Assembly (NCBI GenBank): GCA_002427045.1
Contig: DIPO01000002.1
Coordinates: 1 to 5,125, forward strand
Direction of reading: 5' to 3'
Source: Firmicutes bacterium UBA5486
Lineage (GTDB): Bacteria; Bacillota; UBA4882; UBA10575
Length of the DNA stretch: 5,125 bases
A program made the translations under genes and the position numbers. Below, piece by piece: positions 1-3,260 of the stretch (position 1 is its first letter; each line of letters opens with the position of its first letter). The notes under the pieces were generated by a model. It saw only the letters and a list, made by a program, of their open reading frames with translations, was not told where the DNA came from and ran no database searches.

Positions 1-114
1 AACAGGCTGAATCCTAAGCCCCCGTCCACCATGGCCATTGATTTGGAAAAACTTCATCAGAGCTATTTGTGGAGCGTTCTTGATACTGCCAATCCGGTTT
101 ATATTACTTGCTGA
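1..114 (+). CDS. Unidentified open frame cut by the left edge (C-terminal 37 codons)
   Basis: Frame 1 is open from the first base and stops at TGA 112-114, giving 37 residues that end in ...DTANPVYITC. I recognise no family. The opposite strand is also open over 1-156, with a glycine-rich stretch (INGHGGRGL) running off the left edge, so the coding strand cannot be settled from this window. The neighbourhood (a truncated GAF gene and a transposase remnant) suggests decayed mobile or accessory DNA, but nothing in these residues proves a transposase. Treat this as a possible gene end only. Confidence 0.2.
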   Translation, partial: NRLNPKPPSTMAIDLEKLHQSYLWSVLDTANPVYITC

Positions 115-137
115 AGAGGCCGGGGGAGGGATATTAT

Positions 138-165
138 GGGAACAAAGAGCGTCCCCTTACTTCCC
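138..165. repeat. Possible REP-like imperfect palindrome
   Basis: GGGAA at 138-142 pairs with TTCCC at 161-165 around an 18-base loop that contains the string GCGTCCCC. Short GTCCC-rich palindromes of this style occur as dispersed repeats in many Clostridia, often near Y1 (IS200/REP-associated) transposases. That link is from general knowledge, and only one copy is visible here. It lies between the unidentified left-edge frame and the broken end of the GAF gene, so it could mark the insertion that truncated that gene. The stem is only 5 bp. Confidence 0.25.
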
Positions 166-206
166 AGGAGCTTGATTTTTATTAACGATCATTATATGGT
201 TTATTA

Positions 207-398
207 TTATAATAGAGTTTGAAATACCAGCTGTGCTGGATGGTCATGGCGGATGAACAGAGAACAGGCATCACAGTGGGCAAATTCAATAATCTCGTCA
301 ACAATCAGATCAAAAAGATTATCCAAGCGATTTTCCGAACTTAGAGCAATTCCAATTTTAGTTAATAAAAAGGTAATATTTTTATATTCCAATCCTGA
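207..398 (-). pseudogene. N-terminal stub of a GAF-domain signalling protein
   Basis: The minus-strand frame reads about 61 residues from a TTG at 392-390 to a TAA at 209-207. The segment LDNLFDLIVDEIIEFAHCDACSLFI is written here in two pieces for reference: LDNLFDLIVDEII and EFAHCDACSLFI. It matches the first helix and first strand of GAF domains found at the N-terminus of HD-GYP phosphodiesterases, diguanylate cyclases and histidine kinases. A GAF domain needs about 150 residues plus an output domain. This frame stops after the first beta strand, at ...QLVFQTLL, so sensing and output are lost. An in-frame stop (TGA, 401-399) lies just upstream of the TTG, and no well-spaced Shine-Dalgarno is visible. 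The output domain cannot be inferred. The plus-strand frame across the same bases looks like a shadow. Confidence 0.6.
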
Positions 399-432
399 TC
401 ACACTACTTTATCTCAAAATACGATCAAGGAG

Positions 433-450
433 AATGGGATCAATCCCATT
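433..450. promoter_or_regulatory. 8-bp inverted repeat upstream of the GAF stub
   Basis: AATGGGAT (433-440) and ATCCCATT (443-450) are exact reverse complements separated by two bases. Relative to the GAF stub on the minus strand, the palindrome lies about 40 bases before its start and about 12 bases after a TATAAT hexamer (468-463, minus). It could be an operator or a 5'-leader hairpin of the now broken gene. No T-tract follows on either strand, so it is not an intrinsic terminator. Confidence 0.35.
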
Positions 451-462
451 GTTTCCATGCCT

Positions 463-468
463 ATTATA
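463..468 (-). promoter_or_regulatory. Possible -10 element for the GAF stub
   Basis: The minus strand reads TATAAT at 468-463, an exact sigma-A -10 consensus. No recognisable -35 hexamer lies 16-18 bases upstream, because that stretch falls inside the adjacent terminator hairpin. The position just ahead of the inverted repeat at 433-450 is suggestive, but in AT-rich DNA a single hexamer is weak evidence. Confidence 0.25.
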
Positions 469-471
469 TTT

Positions 472-506
472 TAAAAAGGGTCGGAATACCAGTATTCTAC
501 AGACCC
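472..506 (-). terminator. Orphan rho-independent terminator, minus strand
   Basis: On the minus strand, GGGTC (506-502) pairs with GACCC (482-478) and GAATAC (497-492) pairs with GTATTC (489-484). A small asymmetric internal bulge and a tight loop complete the hairpin, and TTTTT follows at once (477-473). This is the usual hairpin plus U-tract. No T-run follows on the plus strand, so it acts in one direction. It would end a transcript coming from beyond 507 on the minus strand, yet the next gene to the right (575-907) is on the plus strand. The gene it served has therefore been lost or displaced. Confidence 0.6.
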
Positions 507-540
507 GATGGCCGCCATTCGTTCACTGCGACAAGGACTA

Positions 541-554
541 GTCAATTTTTTGAC
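541..554. promoter_or_regulatory. Small inverted repeat just before the membrane-protein gene
   Basis: GTCAA (541-545) and TTGAC (550-554) form a 5-bp inverted repeat around TTTT, ending 6 bases before the Shine-Dalgarno of the gene at 575. It could be a short leader hairpin or half-sites of an operator. TTGACA at 550-555 looks like a -35 hexamer but has no -10 at the right distance before the gene. Confidence 0.2.
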
Positions 555-560
555 AAAACT

Positions 561-566
561 AAGGAG
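561..566 (+). promoter_or_regulatory. Ribosome binding site that sets the start at 575
   Basis: AAGGAG at 561-566 lies 8 bases before ATG 575. An in-frame GTG at 566 would overlap the Shine-Dalgarno itself, so the ATG is the credible start. Confidence 0.8.
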
Positions 567-574
567 TGTTTAGA

Positions 575-907
575 ATGCCATTACCTTTAGCTATTATTTT
601 AGGTATTGCTCTTGGTATCGTTATTGCCGAGTTTAATATAATGTTGTTAATATGTGTGGTTATTTGTCTTCCGGGATATTATGCAGTGAAACAATTTATG
701 GGAGAAAGAAAAATAGATGGCCCGTGGATCATTGATTGGGGTCGGCTTTTACAAATGTTCTTAATCCAGGCTGCCATATTAGGAGCTTTAGTTGCATTCT
801 CAATAGCTGACGATAATCTAAATAAACTTTTTATTATAACTGCTTTTATTGTCTATAGTATTTTATCTGCTTTAGGTTGGGCACTAAGAAAAGAACCTGT
901 TAGTTAA
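575..907 (+). CDS. Small four-helix membrane protein, unknown function (110 aa)
   Basis: I do not recognise the family. The 110-residue product has four predicted hydrophobic segments: about residues 3-18, 21-37, 58-78 and 84-104. The first two form a near-continuous hairpin broken at E19-F20-N21. A polar loop at 39-57 contains GERKIDGPWIIDWGR, with two tryptophans and several charges, and is the most likely conserved motif. The short C-terminus (LRKEPVS) is basic then polar, which by the positive-inside rule suggests it is cytoplasmic. There is no signal-peptidase site, cysteine-rich motif or enzymatic signature. The strong AAGGAG Shine-Dalgarno and uninterrupted frame argue that it is a real gene. 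It stands alone between remnants on both sides, so context gives no function. It could be a small transporter subunit, an immunity-type protein or a lineage-specific orphan. Confidence 0.75.
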   Translation: MPLPLAIILGIALGIVIAEFNIMLLICVVICLPGYYAVKQFMGERKIDGPWIIDWGRLLQMFLIQAAILGALVAFSIADDNLNKLFIITAFIVYSILSALGWALRKEPVS

Positions 908-1010
908 TAATACTATTTTTCCCTTATGCGTTTATGGCAAAATAAAATACATCAATAAACTGAAAAATCATCAACAGCACCGCGAAAATATACTACCCTC
1001 CGTCAGACCG

Positions 1011-1145
1011 TCACCAATACCCAGTAATACGAACTAAGAATCGCGAAAGGACACAAGCGAAGATAGCCAGAAGCACTATTCCCCCGATTACTTCTGTCCA
1101 ACCTGTATTGCCTGCCAGTAGGGGTAAGACAGGGAGTAAACAAGT
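1011..1145 (-). pseudogene. Possible C-terminal tail of a membrane protein
   Basis: The minus strand is open for 44 codons between a stop at 1148-1146 and TGA 1013-1011. The product has one strong hydrophobic helix (GGIVLLAIFACVLSRF) followed by basic residues and a stop, preceded by LPVLPLLAGNTGWTEV. The layout, a proline and glycine-rich stretch then a helix then arginines, resembles a C-terminal membrane anchor of the cell-wall-sorting type. However, there is no exact LPxTG. No start codon or Shine-Dalgarno is visible, so at best this is the severed end of a gene. Its upstream side meets the transposase remnant at about 1140, which fits truncation by an insertion. A chance hydrophobic frame remains possible. 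Confidence 0.3.
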
Positions 1146-1486
1146 TTAGATGTCCTCATATTATGGGTAAATGCGATTGTCCTTTTGGCTCCGCCTGGTG
1201 TTCTGATAGCAACTATGGGATGGTGGTAAAAACTAAAGTTAAAAACGATCCGAGGTTATTTTCAACTCCGCACCGGGGTACGGCCAACTGGCAGAAGCCT
1301 TACAATAAACGTACATATTCGGAACGATGTTTCAGCCGTTTCAAGGAAAACCTTGGTTTGGAAACCGGGTTAAACGTTAGGAAAATCAGTAAAGTTGAGA
1401 GCCACGCTTATCTTTGTGCTATAACCATGATTGCAGCCGTAATAGCAGTTAACCAAGATAGCAGTACCCAATCCTTGACTGCATAG
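1142..1486 (+). pseudogene. C-terminal remnant of an IS4-type DDE transposase
   Basis: The frame reads KFRCPHIMGKCDC from 1142 and ends at TAG 1484-1486, about 114 residues. It carries the Y-(2)-R-(3)-E-(6)-K signature of IS4-type DDE transposases: counting from ATG 1163, Tyr47, Arg50, Glu54 and Lys61, in YNKRTYSERCFSRFK. The Glu is the last acid of the DDE triad. A cysteine-containing segment (CPHIMGKCDCP) precedes it, and the usual hydrophobic helix near the end (AITMIAAVIAVN) follows. The first two catalytic aspartates and the N-terminal DNA-binding part are missing, since the frame has a stop at 1064 and family-like sequence starts only near 1140. It cannot transpose. No Shine-Dalgarno precedes ATG 1163. 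The exact IS group (IS1182, IS1634 or other) cannot be fixed by eye. Confidence 0.75.
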
Positions 1487-1912
1487 ACTAAATATATAGG
1501 GTTTTAAAAGAACAAAACTAATTCAAGGGGGTAGTTTGCCTTTATTGCATAATCTGACCATTACTATCGTGTCAATATGGTAATAAATGTATTGCTGTTT
1601 GTGGTAGGTAGATTTGACTACTCTTTTAATGCGCACTTTTTTGAATTATGCAAAAGTCTCACTTCCTAAAACAAGTAAATAATTATTGAAGATTCTACGG
1701 AAAATCCAAGAATGCAATTTATTTGAATAACAAATCTAACTAACCCACCCATGGCTGAGGGGCCACAACCACCGATAAAAAGCGAGTTATATGCGCTTGT
1801 TATATAGTAGGATGGGGTAGTAAACAATACCTCACCCCTTAACCCTCACTCCTCACTTTTATTACTAGGGAAACACTTATTAATGCAAATTTACTTCCCC
1901 TGCGCAGGGGCT
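1487..1912. other. Gene-free spacer with small inverted repeats and a possible IS end
   Basis: I see no coding frame on either strand in these 426 bases. TTGCATAAT (1545-1553) and ATTATGCAA (1645-1653) form a 9-bp inverted pair 91 bases apart. Because the transposase remnant ends nearby, either could be a leftover IS terminus. A hairpin-capable stretch lies at 1560-1584 (ATTAC/GTAAT). AAGCG/CGCTT at 1780-1784 and 1794-1798 forms a short stem next to two GTTATAT copies. GGGGT (1814-1818) can pair with ACCCC (1834-1838). The hexamer CCTCAC occurs three times (1830-1835, 1844-1849, 1851-1856). None of these fits a riboswitch, T-box or tRNA that I can recognise. Confidence 0.5.
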
Positions 1913-1923
1913 TATGCTAGAAT
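1897..1923 (+). promoter_or_regulatory. Possible extended -10 promoter of the cmk operon with a palindromic operator
   Basis: TATGCTAGAAT (1913-1923) contains a TGn extended -10 followed by TAGAAT, five of six matches to TATAAT. It would start transcription near 1930, leaving about 22 bases of leader before cmk. No good -35 lies at 17 bases, as is common for extended -10 promoters. The spacer is filled by CCCCTGCGCAGGGG (1897-1910), a perfect 14-bp palindrome with no T-tract, placed where a dimeric repressor or activator could bind. CTTCCCC (1894-1900) can also pair with GGGGAAG (1927-1933). The regulator is unknown, and the function is inferred from position only. Confidence 0.45.
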
Positions 1924-1952
1924 ATAGGGGAAGATTTTTGGGTGGTTTGATG

Positions 1953-2609
1953 ATGAAGATTGCAATTGATGGACCGGCCGGTGCGGGAAAAAGCACTGCG
2001 GCCAAGATTTTGTCTAAATTTATGTCATATATATATATTGATACTGGAGCTATGTACCGGAGTCTTACCTGGAAAGCACTGCAAACGGGGACAAATCTCG
2101 ATGACGAAAAAGCCCTCTATGAGCTCGCCACCAATACCAATATCCATTTCCAAAAAGACGATTCTCAACAAAAGGTATTCTGTGATAGCTTTGATGTAAG
2201 CGAGGAAATACGTTCACCTCGTATTAGTTCGTATGTTTCCAAGCTGGCATCCTATCCCTCAATAAGGCAATTAATGGTACAAAGACAGCAAGAAATGGCC
2301 TGTAACCATTCAATAGTAATGGATGGAAGAGATATCGGAGAGTGTGTATTACCGGATGCTGATTACAAGTTTTTTTTAACGGCCAGTATTACGGAAAGGG
2401 CTCGCCGCCGTTTAGAAGAAATGAAATCTCAAGGTTATGAACAGCAACTTGAGTCAATAATAGATGAGATTAGGAAACGGGATGAAGACGATGCCCGGCG
2501 GGAAGTTGGGTCTCTTAAGGTATTACCGGATTCCATTGTGATAGATACTAGTAGTATGACAATTGAACAGGTTGTAGAGAAGATTCTATCCATTATCCGG
2601 GAGGATTAG
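1953..2609 (+). CDS. cmk: Cytidylate kinase (CMP/dCMP kinase)
   Basis: This cytoplasmic enzyme transfers phosphate from ATP to CMP or dCMP, giving CDP or dCDP for nucleic acid and phospholipid precursor synthesis. The 218 residues match the usual length of the short bacterial form. The P-loop is GPAGAGKST at residues 7-15. The NMP-binding region has IDTGAMYRS at 29-37. DGRDIG at 124-129 is the CMP-kinase motif, followed by LPDADYKFFLTAS at 133-145. The lid and base-recognition region has RDEDDARRE at 176-184, and VIDTS at 196-200 closes the fold. Two adjacent ATGs (1950 and 1953) are possible. 1953 gives the family-typical MKIAIDGPAG and better spacing (7 bases) from the weak GGGTGG Shine-Dalgarno at 1940-1945. 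A further upstream ATG at 1914 falls within the proposed promoter. It is first in the operon, with plsC following after one base. Confidence 0.95.
   Translation: MKIAIDGPAGAGKSTAAKILSKFMSYIYIDTGAMYRSLTWKALQTGTNLDDEKALYELATNTNIHFQKDDSQQKVFCDSFDVSEEIRSPRISSYVSKLASYPSIRQLMVQRQQEMACNHSIVMDGRDIGECVLPDADYKFFLTASITERARRRLEEMKSQGYEQQLESIIDEIRKRDEDDARREVGSLKVLPDSIVIDTSSMTIEQVVEKILSIIRED
2599..2604 (+). promoter_or_regulatory. Ribosome binding site of plsC inside the cmk 3' end
   Basis: GGGAGG at 2599-2604 lies within the last codons of cmk, 6 bases before ATG 2611. Termination of cmk at 2609 and initiation of plsC at 2611 are therefore almost superimposed, which predicts translational coupling. Confidence 0.75.
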
Positions 2610-2610
2610 G

Positions 2611-3204
2611 ATGTTATATTCGTTTCTCAGGGCTATTATTCAGGTTCTTTTTTCCCTGTTCGGTTTGAAAACAGAAGGATTACACAATATAGCGGAAAAA
2701 GGTCCTTTAATACTGGCAGCCAACCATGTTAGTTACTGGGATGCTATCGTGGTGGCCGCCGCAGTAAAACGTCCGATTCATTATATGGGCAAAGCCGAAT
2801 TATTTGATTATCCTTTGCTGGGATTTTTTATAAAAAAACTTAATGCATTTCCGGTTAGAAGAGGCATCGCTGACAGAAATGCTATAAAAAAGGCCCTGTT
2901 GGTTCTGGAAGAGGGAAAAATCCTGGGTATATTCCCTGAAGGGATGAGAAACTTAAAAGGGGAAGACTTGAAGGCCCAGGCGGGAGTAGCTATGATAGCC
3001 CTTAAATCCGGAGTTCCAGTAGTACCTGTAGCTTGTATAGGTACTAAAAGGATTCTACCCTTGGGATGGTTTCGCCCGCTAGTGGTTAGAGTAGGCGATC
3101 CTATTGGTCTTGAAGAGTATCAGGGGCAAAAAGTTAATTCGGCAGCTATGGAAAAGCTAAGCAGTGAGATTATGACTAAAATAAATCTTCTTTTAGAAAA
3201 ATAA
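2611..3204 (+). CDS. plsC: 1-acyl-sn-glycerol-3-phosphate acyltransferase
   Basis: PlsC-family enzymes add an acyl chain to lysophosphatidic acid at the inner face of the membrane, making phosphatidic acid for phospholipid synthesis. The 197 residues are normal for the short Firmicute form. A hydrophobic N-terminus (about residues 4-18) suits membrane association. The four LPLAT blocks are present: NHVSYWD at 38-44 (catalytic His39 and Asp44), FPVRRG at 80-85, FPEGMRN at 108-114, and VPVVPVA at 135-141. Block III has Met where FPEGTR is common, a mild variation. The gene starts one base after cmk with a good Shine-Dalgarno, and 56 bases separate it from ispH-rpsA with no terminator, so it is mid-operon. 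Acyl-donor specificity (acyl-ACP or acyl-CoA) cannot be read from the sequence. Confidence 0.92.
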   Translation: MLYSFLRAIIQVLFSLFGLKTEGLHNIAEKGPLILAANHVSYWDAIVVAAAVKRPIHYMGKAELFDYPLLGFFIKKLNAFPVRRGIADRNAIKKALLVLEEGKILGIFPEGMRNLKGEDLKAQAGVAMIALKSGVPVVPVACIGTKRILPLGWFRPLVVRVGDPIGLEEYQGQKVNSAAMEKLSSEIMTKINLLLEK

Positions 3205-3222
3205 AGAAGGATTTAGCTATAT

Positions 3223-3240
3223 TATTACTGAATAGTAATA
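3223..3240 (+). other. Small hairpin between plsC and ispH-rpsA
   Basis: TATTACT (3223-3229) pairs with AGTAATA (3234-3240) around a GAAT loop. The stem is seven pairs, AT-rich and weak, with no T-tract, so it should not terminate transcription. It sits 8 bases before the ispH Shine-Dalgarno. It could protect or slightly tune translation of the downstream gene, or be incidental. Confidence 0.3.
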
Positions 3241-3248
3241 TTGTCTGT

Positions 3249-3253
3249 GAGGG
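3249..3253 (+). promoter_or_regulatory. Ribosome binding site that sets the TTG start of ispH-rpsA
   Basis: GAGGG at 3249-3253 lies 7 bases before TTG 3261. The frame stays open upstream, but no ATG or GTG with a Shine-Dalgarno occurs there. The TTG start gives MYVLLARNAGFC, which aligns with the normal IspH N-terminus and places the first cluster cysteine at residue 12. Confidence 0.7.
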
Positions 3254-3260
3254 AAATAAA

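Noticed and set aside
253..474. Plus-strand 73-codon open frame
   Set aside because: It lies antisense to the GAF stub, whose residues fit a known domain. The plus-strand product has no recognisable features and no Shine-Dalgarno.
855..920. ATAGTATT (855-862) and AATACTAT (909-916) followed by TTTTT, as a terminator for the 575-907 gene
   Set aside because: The arms are 46 bases apart, all AT-rich, and mostly lie inside the coding region, so a stable intrinsic terminator hairpin is unlikely.
1741..1806. Stretch reminiscent of an integron attC site (TATAACAAGCG on the minus strand, GGGTTAG at the other end)
   Set aside because: The two ends do not pair beyond TAAC/GTTA, proper R and L boxes are absent, and there is no cassette gene or integrase nearby.
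1814..1856. GGGGT/ACCCC hairpin and three CCTCAC repeats as a riboswitch or CRISPR-like array
   Set aside because: The repeats are six bases at irregular spacing, the stem is short, and no known aptamer core is recognisable.
1914..1952. Upstream ATG at 1914 as the start of cmk
   Set aside because: It adds residues not found in the family, lacks a Shine-Dalgarno, and overlaps the proposed -10 element. ATG 1953 gives the standard MKIAIDGPAG start.
1960..2199. 79-codon open frame inside cmk
   Set aside because: It overlaps the P-loop and NMP-binding region of a clearly real cytidylate kinase in another frame.
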